NCBI RefSeq assembly: GCF_008692195.1
Contig: NZ_RXOM01000063.1
Coordinates: forward strand, 76,909 to 140,908
Source of the DNA: Salegentibacter sp. R32
GTDB taxonomy: Bacteria > Bacteroidota > Bacteroidia > Flavobacteriales > Flavobacteriaceae
DNA: 64,000 nt
Direction: 5' to 3'
This document shows, in pieces, positions 15,975-24,807 of the stretch. The first letter of the stretch is position 1. Each line of letters opens with the position of its first letter. The notes under the pieces were generated by a model that had not been told where the DNA came from, made no database searches, and worked only from the letters and a program-made list of their open reading frames with translations. Position numbers and translations under genes: made by a program.

Positions 15975-16428
15975 AACTCCATTGGGAATTGCTGAAATTG
16001 AAGGCGACGAAAACGGAATTGCTAAAATTTCTGTGGAAAATGATGCTGAAGATTTTTCTACTGAAATCCCTTCAGAATTAAAAGAAGCAAGCCTTCAACT
16101 GCAAGAATATTTTGAAGGAAAACGAAAAGAATTCAATTTCAAAATGAATCCAAAAGGAACTGAATTTCAACAAAAAGTTTGGCAAGCATTGTTAGAAATT
16201 CCCTACGGAATAACCACTTCTTACCTTGAACTTTCAAAAAAATTGGGTGATGTAAAAGCAATTCGGGCAGTAGCTTCTGCCAACGGTAAAAATCCGTTAT
16301 GGATTGTCGTTCCCTGTCATCGGGTAATTGGAAGCGACGGTTCGCTTACCGGATACGCCGGCGGACTTTGGCGAAAAAAATGGCTTTTAGAACACGAAAA
16401 TCCTTCCCCACAGCAATCACTTTTCTAG
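15955..16428 (+). CDS. ogt: Methylated-DNA--protein-cysteine methyltransferase
   Basis: A 157-aa suicide repair protein that transfers alkyl groups from O6-alkylguanine to its own cysteine. The active-site motif is VVPCHRVIGSDGSLTGYAGG (around residue 122). The helix-turn-helix region FQQKVWQALLEIPYGITTSY and RAVASANGKNP is intact. The N-terminal domain is short and divergent. It starts inside the end of the CNNM gene. Confidence 0.95.
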   Translation: MKKARIKTPLGIAEIEGDENGIAKISVENDAEDFSTEIPSELKEASLQLQEYFEGKRKEFNFKMNPKGTEFQQKVWQALLEIPYGITTSYLELSKKLGDVKAIRAVASANGKNPLWIVVPCHRVIGSDGSLTGYAGGLWRKKWLLEHENPSPQQSLF

Positions 16429-16463
16429 CGAAATGATTAATTTAGAAGCACTAAATTATTTCC

Positions 16464-17603
16464 ATGAAAATTATCAAAAGAATTGCTGTCATTCTTTTAG
16501 GCCTCATCATTCTTTCCATTGGTTTATTATACCTTTTCGATAAAGAATATTTACTTAAAGGAATTAGAATCACTTACCTAAAAGGCCACAAAACCGCTTA
16601 TATTGATGATTACCCCGAATTTGATAATCGAAAAATTGAAGCCGGTCAATCGCAAGCTTGGCCTGAGCATTCAGCTTATAATTCAGTTAAAGCGACGAAA
16701 AAGCTTCAGCAAACCAATCAAGAATTAGGTACGGTAGCTTTTCTTATCATCAAAAACGACAGCATTTGGTATGAAGATTATGCAGAAGGTTATTCTGCAA
16801 ATTCTAAAACCAATTCGTTTTCCATGGCAAAAAGTATTACTTCAGCACTTTTAGGGAAAGCCATTCGGGACGGATATATTGAAAATTTAGAACAACCCGT
16901 CGCCGATTTCTATCCGCAATTCAACAAAAGATTAACCGTTGGCGACCTTTCTTCCATGGCAAGCGGACTCAATTGGGAAGAAGATTATTACAATCCGTTT
17001 GGGATGACAGCTCGCGCTTATTTAGATGAAAATATTCAAGCGCAAATTCTTAATTTAAAAGTTATAGAAGAACCGGGAAAAGAATTTAAATACCTCAGCG
17101 GAAATACCGAATTACTCGCAATGGTTATTGAAAAAGCTACCGGTAAAAACCTATCACAATACCTATCAGAAAGTTTTTGGCAACCTTTGGGAATGCACGA
17201 AAATGCCCTTTGGCAACTCGATAGCGAGAAAAGCGGGATGGAAAAAGCTTATTGTTGTATTGCCAGCAACGCTAGGGATTTTGCCAAATTTGGGAAATTA
17301 TATTCCAACAAAGGAAATTTTAAGGGAAAACAATTGCTTGATTCAAGTTTTGTGCAAAAGTCCATTCAACCCAGATTCAAAGAAACCCCTTATTACGGTT
17401 ACGGTTTTTGGCTCAGCAGTTTTATGGAAAAGAAAATCTTTGCCATGCGCGGTATTTTAGGGCAATACGTCATTAGTATCCCAGAAGATAACTTACTTAT
17501 TGTACGCTTAGGCCATCAACGAGGAAAAAAATTGGAAGACAAAAAATTCACTCAAGATTTTTATACTTATATTAGGGAGAGTTACAAGATGTTGAATAAT
17601 TAA
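16464..17603 (+). CDS. Membrane-anchored serine hydrolase, beta-lactamase/class C fold
   Basis: A 379-aa protein with an N-terminal signal anchor (IAVILLGLIILSIGLLYLF, residues 6-24). The catalytic SxxK motif is SMAKSIT (around residue 120) and the YxN-type motif is KYLSGNTELLA (around 211). The fold is that of class C beta-lactamases and related esterases or peptidases; the substrate cannot be told from sequence. Outward-facing location is inferred from the anchor. Confidence 0.85.
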   Translation: MKIIKRIAVILLGLIILSIGLLYLFDKEYLLKGIRITYLKGHKTAYIDDYPEFDNRKIEAGQSQAWPEHSAYNSVKATKKLQQTNQELGTVAFLIIKNDSIWYEDYAEGYSANSKTNSFSMAKSITSALLGKAIRDGYIENLEQPVADFYPQFNKRLTVGDLSSMASGLNWEEDYYNPFGMTARAYLDENIQAQILNLKVIEEPGKEFKYLSGNTELLAMVIEKATGKNLSQYLSESFWQPLGMHENALWQLDSEKSGMEKAYCCIASNARDFAKFGKLYSNKGNFKGKQLLDSSFVQKSIQPRFKETPYYGYGFWLSSFMEKKIFAMRGILGQYVISIPEDNLLIVRLGHQRGKKLEDKKFTQDFYTYIRESYKMLNN

Positions 17604-17605
17604 AA

Positions 17606-17710
17606 TTAGGGCGTTCCCTAACGGGTCGGGCTTTCATTACTCGCTTTTTTAGATTTTTGCTTGGGCAAAAACCTAAAAAGAGCTCAAACAAGCCATTCAA
17701 TCCCTAACGC
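17606..17710. repeat. Intergenic multi-hairpin repeat element
   Basis: The gap contains a small hairpin TTAGGG-cgtt-CCCTAA (17606-17621), a strong hairpin CTTTTTTAGATTTTTG paired with CAAAAACCTAAAAAG (17644-17680), and closing GCGTT/AACGC arms (17611-17615 with 17706-17710). The nested structure and GGGTCGGGCTTTC segment resemble a dispersed Bacteroidetes intergenic repeat. It may also act as a terminator for the serine hydrolase gene. Confidence 0.55.
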
Positions 17711-17725
17711 AAAAAGTAAAAGGCG

Positions 17726-18439
17726 ATGCTTAAAAAACTAAAATTAGAAAATATATTATTTCTAGATATAGAAACCGTTCCCGAGTTTGAAGCGTTTCAA
17801 GAATTGAGCGATGAGAAAAAATTGCTTTGGGAAGATAAAACTCAATATCAACGGAAAGAAGAATTTACCGCCGAAGAGTTTTACGACCGGGCAGGAATTT
17901 GGGCAGAATTTGGAAAAATAGTTTGTATATCGGTTGGTTATTTTACGTTTAAAAATGAAGATAGGGCTTTTAGAACAACCTCTTTTCAAGGTGAAGAAAA
18001 GGAAGTTTTAAAAGAATTCAAAAAACTTTTAAACGAATACTTCAATAAACCCAATCATCTTTTATGCGCTCACAATGGAAAGGAATTCGACTTCCCTTTT
18101 ATCGCCCGCCGTATGCTCATTCACGGCATTGAATTACCCACGAAACTCAATCTTTTTGGTAAAAAACCGTGGGAAGTTCCACATTTAGATACGTTAGAAT
18201 TATGGAAATTCGGCGACTATAAACATTTTACTTCTTTAAAGTTACTTACCAACATTTTAGGTATTCCTTCCCCAAAAGAAGATATTGATGGTTCGCAAGT
18301 ACGCGATGTCTTTTACAAAGAACAAAACCTAAATAGAATTGTGGAATATTGTGAAAGGGATGTGGTTGCTGTTGCTCAAATATTCTTACGCTTTCGGCAA
18401 GAAAAACTTTTAGAAGAGAAAGAAATAATTTCGGTATAA
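17726..18439 (+). CDS. Predicted 3'-5' exonuclease (PolB-exo2/DEDDy type)
   Basis: A 237-aa RNase H-like nuclease. DEDDy residues can be followed: Exo I ILFLDIETVPEFE (D and E, around residue 14), Exo II CAHNGKEFDFPFIARRM (around 115), and Exo III YCERDVVAVAQ (Y-x3-D, around 213). No polymerase domain follows, so it is a stand-alone nuclease. It converges on glyS with a shared terminator. Confidence 0.85.
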   Translation: MLKKLKLENILFLDIETVPEFEAFQELSDEKKLLWEDKTQYQRKEEFTAEEFYDRAGIWAEFGKIVCISVGYFTFKNEDRAFRTTSFQGEEKEVLKEFKKLLNEYFNKPNHLLCAHNGKEFDFPFIARRMLIHGIELPTKLNLFGKKPWEVPHLDTLELWKFGDYKHFTSLKLLTNILGIPSPKEDIDGSQVRDVFYKEQNLNRIVEYCERDVVAVAQIFLRFRQEKLLEEKEIISV

Positions 18440-18443
18440 AAAA

Positions 18444-18471
18444 AGCCCCACTAAAATTAATTAGCAGGGCT
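18444..18471. terminator. Bidirectional terminator between the exonuclease gene and glyS
   Basis: Stem AGCCC-CA-CTAA with TTAG-CA-GGGCT, preceded by an A run and followed by an AT-rich tract. It lies between two convergent genes, so it can serve both strands. Confidence 0.75.
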
Positions 18472-18495
18472 ATTATTCTTAGATAAGTATACTAC

Positions 18496-20034
18496 TTACT
18501 TATCCATCCAAGTTCTAAAATCTACTTCTTTAGCTAGCATGGCTTTTACCTCGGTAATCGGGATACGTTTTTGTTCCATGGTATCTCGGTTTCTTACCGT
18601 TACTTGTTTATCTTCTTTGGTATCATGGTCTATGGTGATACAAAAAGGTGTTCCGGCAGCATCTTGACGACGGTACCTTCTTCCTACGGCATCTTTTTCG
18701 TCGTAAGTGACGTTAAAATCCCATTTTAATTCATCTACCAATTCTTGCGCAATTTCCGGTAAACCATCCTTTTTAACTAACGGAAGAATAGCAGCTTTGT
18801 AAGGTGCTAAAATGGCGGGTAATTTCAATACAGTTCGGGTGGTACCGCCTTCTAATTCTTCTTCTTGTAAAGAGCTGGAAAATACCGCTAAGAGCATTCT
18901 ATCTAAACCAATAGAAGTTTCAATTACGTAAGGCACATAATTTTTATTCATTTCCGGATCGAAGAACTGTAATTTTTTACCGGAATGCTCCTCGTGTGCT
19001 TTTAAATCAAAATCGGTGCGGGAATGTATTCCTTCCAATTCTTTAAAACCAAAGGGAAAATTGAATTCTATATCGGTCGCGGCATTGGCGTAATGCGCTA
19101 ATTTTTCATGGTCGTGAAAACGGTAATTTTCATCTCCCAAACCTAAGGAAGCATGCCATTTTTGGCGGGTTTCTTTCCATTTTTCAAACCACGTGAGTTC
19201 TTCTCCCGGACGTACAAAAAATTGCATTTCCATTTGTTCAAATTCACGCTGACGGAAAATAAACTGTCTCGCTACAATCTCGTTTCTAAAGGCTTTTCCT
19301 ATTTGTGCAATCCCGAAAGGTATTTTCATTCTTCCGGTTTTTTGAACGTTGGCAAAATTCACAAAGATTCCCTGAGCAGTTTCCGGCCGCAAATATAAAT
19401 CAGTAGCACTATCGGCAGAAGCTCCTAGTTTGGTCCCAAACATTAGGTTGAATTGTTTCACATCGGTCCAATTTTTAGAACCGCTTTCCGGACAAGCGAT
19501 GCCCAATTCTTCAATTAACGCTTTTACATCGGCCAAATCTTCATTGGTTAAGGATTTTGCCAAACGCTCCAAAATTTCCTTTTCTTCTTTTTTATAGCGA
19601 ATGACCCGCGGGTTAGTAGTGACAAATTCCTCTTCATCAAACTTATCTCCAAAACGCTTACGGGCTTTTGCGATTTCCTTTTGCGCTTTTTGGTTGATTT
19701 TTTCAGCATAATCTTCTACCAACACATCGGCACGATAACGCTTTTTAGAATCTTTATTATCAATAAGTGGATCGTTAAATGCATCTACGTGACCGGAAGC
19801 CTTCCAGGTAGTAGGGTGCATTAAAATTGCAGCATCTAAGCCTACGATGTTATCGTGAAGCTGAACCATGCTTTTCCACCAATAATCTTTTATGTTTTTC
19901 TTTAATTCTGCTCCGTTTTGACCGTAGTCATAAACCGCGCTAAGACCATCGTAAATTTCACTTGAAGAAAAAATGTAACCATACTCCTTAGCGTGAGCGA
20001 TTACTTGTTTAAAATTATCTTGTTGTTTTGCCAT
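18496..20034 (-). CDS. glyS: Glycine--tRNA ligase (single-chain, eukaryotic/archaeal type)
   Basis: A 512-aa class II aminoacyl-tRNA synthetase of the alpha2 type. Features: N-terminal GYIFSSSEIYDGLSAVYDYG, motif 2 region FGIAQIGKAFRNEIVARQFIFRQREFEQMEMQFF, motif 3 SIGLDRMLLAVFSSS (around residue 385), and a C-terminal anticodon-binding domain from about 405 (ILAPYKAAILPLVKK). A TATTTTTG -7 element is at 20039-20046 on the minus strand, just before the ATG. Confidence 0.97.
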   Translation of the reverse strand: MAKQQDNFKQVIAHAKEYGYIFSSSEIYDGLSAVYDYGQNGAELKKNIKDYWWKSMVQLHDNIVGLDAAILMHPTTWKASGHVDAFNDPLIDNKDSKKRYRADVLVEDYAEKINQKAQKEIAKARKRFGDKFDEEEFVTTNPRVIRYKKEEKEILERLAKSLTNEDLADVKALIEELGIACPESGSKNWTDVKQFNLMFGTKLGASADSATDLYLRPETAQGIFVNFANVQKTGRMKIPFGIAQIGKAFRNEIVARQFIFRQREFEQMEMQFFVRPGEELTWFEKWKETRQKWHASLGLGDENYRFHDHEKLAHYANAATDIEFNFPFGFKELEGIHSRTDFDLKAHEEHSGKKLQFFDPEMNKNYVPYVIETSIGLDRMLLAVFSSSLQEEELEGGTTRTVLKLPAILAPYKAAILPLVKKDGLPEIAQELVDELKWDFNVTYDEKDAVGRRYRRQDAAGTPFCITIDHDTKEDKQVTVRNRDTMEQKRIPITEVKAMLAKEVDFRTWMDK

Positions 20035-20086
20035 ACCGCAAAAATATAAAACGGTAGGTTAAATAAATAGGCTTAAAGTGTTTTTT

Positions 20087-20968
20087 CTAATCTAACATGA
20101 AAGTTTCTGAAGCCAAGAGTACGTCATCCTGAAAAATATGCACGATATACTTGCCTTCTACCGCTTTTTCTTTAGCAATATTAATTAAAGCGCAGGCATC
20201 GATATCTATTTTATGATAATTTACGGTTGTAGTCGCACTGTAATACAATTCTTTTTCATTAAATTTTTGCTTCTTCTTCTCGCCAATTAAATTGTTTTTG
20301 GGATTAATTACCTGAATATAAAGTTGCTTCTCTCCTTCTTCTGCCAATTTACTTTCGTTAATGGTAAAACAAACTCTAATTTTTTCAATTCGGCCAGCTT
20401 TATTCATAGGATTAACTTCTCCGTTGTTTTTTACCGTCACTCCTTGTCCAACAATATTGGAAAGCTTAATAATGGAAGCTTCGTTAATTTTTTGCTGAAG
20501 TTCTTCATTCTTTTGATTAATAGAGTCTGTTTTCTTTTGTGTATTTTGAAGAATTTGATTGGTACTATCGATTGCCGTTTTTAATTTTTCATTTTCTTTT
20601 GAAAGCGCGTTAATGTGTGAAAGCAAACGCTGTTTTTCCATTTTCAGCTGGTCGGCCTGCAACCTATATTTTTTCAGCTGAAAATAATCTTGCTCCATTT
20701 GTTCAATAGAATCGATAAGCTGCGAAATACGTTGTTGCTCTTTTTTCAGGCTTTGTTTTAAACTGGCATTATCCAGTTCTAAACTATCGTAAGCCTGTTG
20801 AATGCCTTCCAACTCCTTTTGTAAAAAGACTTTTTCTTTTTCTAAAAACTTTATATTTTCATTTTTTTCACTGTGAAAACTAAAGGTATAAACCAACATA
20901 ATCACCAATCCGGCAAGTAATACGCCGATTAAAATTTTCAGAATATTCTCTTTCTTTTTCTCATTCAT
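20087..20968 (-). CDS. Membrane-anchored coiled-coil protein of unknown function
   Basis: A 293-aa protein with a single N-terminal membrane helix (ILIGVLLAGLVIMLVYTFSF, residues about 12-31). A long Glu/Lys/Gln-rich coiled coil covers about residues 35-165. A C-terminal globular beta-rich domain follows (AGRIEKIRVCFTINESKLAEEGEKQLY ... DDVLLASETFMLD). The topology suggests an envelope protein with an extracytoplasmic coiled coil. Such proteins are common in Flavobacteriaceae, but I cannot assign a role. It diverges from comF across only 49 bp. Confidence 0.75.
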   Translation of the reverse strand: MNEKKKENILKILIGVLLAGLVIMLVYTFSFHSEKNENIKFLEKEKVFLQKELEGIQQAYDSLELDNASLKQSLKKEQQRISQLIDSIEQMEQDYFQLKKYRLQADQLKMEKQRLLSHINALSKENEKLKTAIDSTNQILQNTQKKTDSINQKNEELQQKINEASIIKLSNIVGQGVTVKNNGEVNPMNKAGRIEKIRVCFTINESKLAEEGEKQLYIQVINPKNNLIGEKKKQKFNEKELYYSATTTVNYHKIDIDACALINIAKEKAVEGKYIVHIFQDDVLLASETFMLD

Positions 20969-21017
20969 ATATTTTCCTCGCGAAAATTTTATTAACTTCA
21001 GAAGAAATAAATAATAC

Positions 21018-21695
21018 GTGTTTCAAGATTTACTTCAACTGTTTTTTCCTAAAAAATGTGTTGCCTGTGAAGAAAGTTTGGTAGATAAAGAAATTATTTG
21101 CACTTCTTGTCTGCATCAACTTCCGCTAGCCAACACGCATCTAAATAACGAAAATACATTAAAAAAAGTATTTAATCACGAAGTTGATATAGAGAAGGCT
21201 TCTTGTTTGCTTTATTATTACAAGAAAGGAATTACCCAACGGCTTTTTCATAATTTAAAATATCGTGGTCATGAAGAAATCAGCTCTTATTTAGCCGAAT
21301 GGTTTTCTCCTTATTTAAAAGAAAATACTTTTATGGAAGATATTGATGTGATCGTTCCGGTACCTCTTCACCGGAGCAGATTAAAAGAACGTGGTTACAA
21401 TCAAGTGGAAGGTTTTGGCAAAACCTTAGCGAATAATTTTAATAAGATTTATGTAGAGGATGTTCTAATTAAAAAAGAAGCGACCAAAACCCAAGTTTTT
21501 AAAAACCGATTGGCCAGACAAAAAATAAAACCAAATTATTTTAGTTTAGAACAAGAAAGTAAAATTGAAAACAAGCACGTTTTACTTTGTGATGATATTA
21601 TAACCACGGGAGCTACCATGAAAAACTGCATCAAAGTTTTACAAGAAGCTCCAAATGTAAAAATTAGTATTGCATCGATGGCCTATGCCATCTAA
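21018..21695 (+). CDS. comF: ComF-family phosphoribosyltransferase-like protein
   Basis: A 225-aa protein with GTG start. The N-terminal zinc finger CVACEESLVDKEIICTSC is followed by a phosphoribosyltransferase domain with the PRPP motif HVLLCDDIITTGATMKNC (around residue 190) and VPVPLHRSRLKERGYNQ (around 117). ComF proteins take part in DNA uptake in naturally competent bacteria, with the biochemical role unsettled. No other competence gene is in the window. Confidence 0.92.
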   Translation: MFQDLLQLFFPKKCVACEESLVDKEIICTSCLHQLPLANTHLNNENTLKKVFNHEVDIEKASCLLYYYKKGITQRLFHNLKYRGHEEISSYLAEWFSPYLKENTFMEDIDVIVPVPLHRSRLKERGYNQVEGFGKTLANNFNKIYVEDVLIKKEATKTQVFKNRLARQKIKPNYFSLEQESKIENKHVLLCDDIITTGATMKNCIKVLQEAPNVKISIASMAYAI

Positions 21696-21744
21696 ATTAC
21701 GTTGATATCTAAAATAATTGTTTCTTTGCAGTAAAATTTTGTAA

Positions 21745-23361
21745 ATGAATTTTAAACGCTTCACCTACTTTTGTTTGTTGCTGCTAAGCTTTACGTTTTT
21801 CTTTAATTGCGCTAAACGCGGAATGCCCCAAGGTGGAATAAAAGATACTATTCCACCAGTTTTTGTAAGGGCGAACCCGGAGAATTTCAGCACCAATTTT
21901 AAGGCAGAAGAGATTAGGATTTATTTTAACGAATACATAAAATTAGATAATCCGCAACGGCAGATTATCGTTTCGCCACCCATGGACCCTAAACCTGAGT
22001 TTTACCCAATGGGGAGCGCCAGCAGGGACGTTAGGATTAAAATTTTAGATACTTTATTAGAAAATACTACCTACTCTATTAACTTCGGGAATAGTATTAC
22101 CGATAATAATGAAGGAAATCCTTTACCGTTCTTTAAATATGTTTTTTCTACGGGAAGTTATGTAGATTCACTTTCGGTTTCTGGAGCGGTGAGTGATGCT
22201 TATAAAAGAAAAAGTGATGAGTTTGTTTCCATAATGTTGTATGAGGTAGATTCTACTTATAACGATTCTGTAGTTTACAACAGGATGCCTACTTATATTT
22301 CTTACACCAGAGATACGCTGAACACCTTTACGGTAGATAATATGCGCGCAGGAACTTACCGAATGGTAGCCATGGTCGACAAAAACCAGAACTATAAATT
22401 TGACCCGCGAAGTGATAAAATTGGCTATGTCGATAGCTTAATTACTATCCCCACCAACGAAACTTACGGATTGAAAGTTTTTAAAGAAATTTTGGATTTT
22501 GAGATTCAGCGTCCTAAGCAACTTTCTAGAAACCATTTGATTTTTGGTTATAAAGGAAATGCAGACAGTACTGAAATTAACCTAATTTCTGAAGCTGCTC
22601 CTGAATTTGATTACCGAATTTTACCCGATGCCGAAACCGACACACTTCATTATTGGTACAAACCTTTTATGGAAGTGGACAGTTTGGTGTTTCAGGTGAA
22701 AAAAGAAAATTATATCGATACGGTTTATACCAAGATTCGGGATATGGAAAGTGATTCTTTAGAAATTAGAGCATTAACCAAAGGAAACTTCAACTTAGAT
22801 GAAAATTTTCAGCTTACGGCCAACACTCCGCTAGAAACCTTAGATACTACTTTGGTAAAAATCATAGATAAAGATTCTATTCCTGTTAATTTTGAGTACG
22901 CTTTTCAAGAAAGAGAAAATATTCTCCGCTTAGCTTTTGAGAAAAAAGAAGACCAAGCTTTTAAAATTCAGCTTTTGCCTGGAGCGATAACCGATTTTTA
23001 TGAACATTCCCACGATACGTTGGACTTTCAAGTAAAAACCCCTAAACTTTCAGATTTAGGAATTTTGAATTTGACAGTAAGCAATATTGAATCGTATCCG
23101 GTAATTGTTCAACTTACCAATTCAAAAGGAGAAACGTACAAAGAAATTATTCATACCCAAGAAGAAGGAAATGTGTTTAACTTCCAGTACATTAAACCTG
23201 CTTCTTACATGGTCAGGTTTATTTATGATGAAAACGAAAACGGAAAATGGGATACCGGAAGCTTTTTGAACAAAACCCAACCGGAACGGATTTTTTACTA
23301 TCCCGGCGAAATTGAAGTTAGGGCGAATTGGGATGTTAACGAAACTTTTATTTTAAGGTAA
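21745..23361 (+). CDS. Ig-like (Big_5) domain lipoprotein
   Basis: A 538-aa protein with a lipoprotein signal peptide; the lipobox cysteine is in FFFNCAKRG (residue about 22). Next come GGIKDTIPPVFVRANPENFSTNF and the strand EIRIYFNEYIKL, the Big_5 Ig-like domain seen at the start of this Bacteroidetes family. The rest is beta-rich with a Lys/Glu-heavy composition. It is probably an outer-membrane or periplasmic lipoprotein. Its last 14 nt overlap the convergent nitrilase gene tail-to-tail. Confidence 0.85.
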   Translation: MNFKRFTYFCLLLLSFTFFFNCAKRGMPQGGIKDTIPPVFVRANPENFSTNFKAEEIRIYFNEYIKLDNPQRQIIVSPPMDPKPEFYPMGSASRDVRIKILDTLLENTTYSINFGNSITDNNEGNPLPFFKYVFSTGSYVDSLSVSGAVSDAYKRKSDEFVSIMLYEVDSTYNDSVVYNRMPTYISYTRDTLNTFTVDNMRAGTYRMVAMVDKNQNYKFDPRSDKIGYVDSLITIPTNETYGLKVFKEILDFEIQRPKQLSRNHLIFGYKGNADSTEINLISEAAPEFDYRILPDAETDTLHYWYKPFMEVDSLVFQVKKENYIDTVYTKIRDMESDSLEIRALTKGNFNLDENFQLTANTPLETLDTTLVKIIDKDSIPVNFEYAFQERENILRLAFEKKEDQAFKIQLLPGAITDFYEHSHDTLDFQVKTPKLSDLGILNLTVSNIESYPVIVQLTNSKGETYKEIIHTQEEGNVFNFQYIKPASYMVRFIYDENENGKWDTGSFLNKTQPERIFYYPGEIEVRANWDVNETFILR

Positions 23362-24124
23362 ACTTATCCCTATCATTTAAAAAAGCAAAACGTTTACGGG
23401 TTTCGTTTAATTCCTCTTTACTCAATTGAATGGTTTCTGAAAAAACTACTTCATTGTTTAAGGTAGAAATTTGTTTGCCCAACATATCGTAAATTGCTGA
23501 ATGTCCGGAGTATTGATGCCCGTTCCCATCTAAACCAACCCGATTTACTCCTGCAACATAGCACATATTTTCAATAGCCCTCGCTTTTAGAAGTGCATCC
23601 CAGGCTTCGGTGCGCTTTTTAGGCCAATTGGCAACGTACAACAACAAATCAAAATCTTCAGTATTTCTGGACCAAACGGGAAAGCGAAGGTCGTAACAAA
23701 TTAGTGGACAGATTTTCCATCCTTTATATTCCACGAGCAATCTCTCTTTCCCTGCGGAATACGTATTTTGTTCGTGAGCTAAGGTAAACAGGTGTTTTTT
23801 ATCGTAGGTTTTAAAACTTCCATCAGGAAAAATAAAAAATAGACGGTTGTAATAATTATCGTTTTCAGTAATAATTACACTTCCGGTAAGTGCCACTTCA
23901 AACTTTTTTGCTTGTTTTTGAAGCCAGGCCAAACTATTTCCATTAGTTTCTTCCGCTAAATTTTCAGCATTCATCGAAAATCCCGTGGTGAACATTTCCG
24001 GTAAAATGATAAGATGGGTTGCTAGACTAAGCTCCTCAATTTTTCTGCTGAACATCTCTCGGTTAAGTTCAGCATCCTCCCAGTGTAAATCGGCTTGAAT
24101 AATAGTTATTGATAGTTTTTCCAT
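23348..24124 (-). CDS. Nitrilase-family amidohydrolase (omega-amidase-like)
   Basis: A 258-aa enzyme with the catalytic Glu-Lys-Cys triad of the nitrilase superfamily: LIILPEMFTTGFSM (E, around residue 42), YDKKHLFTLA (K, around 108) and CPLICYDLRFPVWSR (C, around 142). The motif set is close to YafV/Nit2-type omega-amidases, which hydrolyse alpha-ketoglutaramate. The exact substrate is inferred. It is cytosolic, without signal peptide. Confidence 0.9.
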   Translation of the reverse strand: MEKLSITIIQADLHWEDAELNREMFSRKIEELSLATHLIILPEMFTTGFSMNAENLAEETNGNSLAWLQKQAKKFEVALTGSVIITENDNYYNRLFFIFPDGSFKTYDKKHLFTLAHEQNTYSAGKERLLVEYKGWKICPLICYDLRFPVWSRNTEDFDLLLYVANWPKKRTEAWDALLKARAIENMCYVAGVNRVGLDGNGHQYSGHSAIYDMLGKQISTLNNEVVFSETIQLSKEELNETRKRFAFLNDRDKFTLK

Positions 24125-24301
24125 AAGCTAAAAATAAGAAATCTTCAACGGAAATAAAATCATTTGCAAACGACTACAATTGTTTAAAAACAGTTACAAA
24201 CGCAAGTAATTATTTATCAACCAATTAAAATTTCACTCTATTTTCATTTTTGTATTGTTGAATTGAACAAACGAAATTCAATACTATTAAAACTCAAAAT
24301 C

Positions 24302-24631
24302 ATGAATGCATTAAAAAACAAAGTACAGTTAATTGGAAACCTGGGAAATAACCCAGAAATCATTTATTTAGAAAGCGGAAAGAAATTAGCAAAATTTTCG
24401 TTAGCCACTAATGAAACTTACAAAAATGCTAAAGGAGAAAAAGTTACCAATACGCAATGGCATAATCTTATTGCTTGGGGAAAAACTGTTGAAATTATAG
24501 AAAATTATTTAGAAAAAGGAAAAGAAGTAATGATAGAAGGAAAACTAACTTCCAGAAACTACGAGACTAAGACAGGAGAAAAAAAGTATGTCACAGAAGT
24601 ACAAATCAATGAGTTACTTATTTTAAAATAG
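24302..24631 (+). CDS. ssb: Single-stranded DNA-binding protein, short form without acidic tail
   Basis: A 109-aa OB-fold protein: ALKNKVQLIGNLGNNPEIIYL, AKFSLATNETYKN, TQWHNLIAWGKTVEIIENYLEKG and MIEGKLTSRNYETKTGEKKYVTEVQ. The ATG at 24302 begins the conserved OB fold; an in-frame TTG 13 codons upstream adds no conserved residues. The protein ends right after the OB fold (INELLILK). It lacks the Gly/Pro linker and the acidic DDDIPF-type tip that housekeeping SSBs use to recruit partners. It is therefore probably a paralogue, not the main SSB. Confidence 0.9.
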   Translation: MNALKNKVQLIGNLGNNPEIIYLESGKKLAKFSLATNETYKNAKGEKVTNTQWHNLIAWGKTVEIIENYLEKGKEVMIEGKLTSRNYETKTGEKKYVTEVQINELLILK

Positions 24632-24764
24632 TCTTCATTATTCTCAGAAAGAATAGAAAAATGACAATTAAAAGCCTAAACAACTATTAAAAACTCTTAA
24701 AATTAACGCTTTTTAACACTCAGTAACAAACTTTTAACCCCCAAAACAAAACTACAGCACTTAT

Positions 24765-24787
24765 ATCTACGTAGTTTTCGTGTAGAT
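24765..24787. promoter_or_regulatory. Inverted repeat upstream of the ferritin-like operon
   Basis: ATCTAC (24765-24770) and GTAGAT (24782-24787) form a dyad with an 11-bp spacer, 21 bp before the ATG of the first ferritin-like gene. It could be an operator or lie within a promoter for an alternative sigma factor. No TAnnTTTG element is obvious here. Confidence 0.35.
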
Positions 24788-24807
24788 TAACAAAACTTAT
24801 TTTTATT

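Noticed and set aside
24263-24301. Upstream TTG start for ssb
   Set aside because: Adds 13 nonconserved residues; the ATG at 24302 begins the OB fold.
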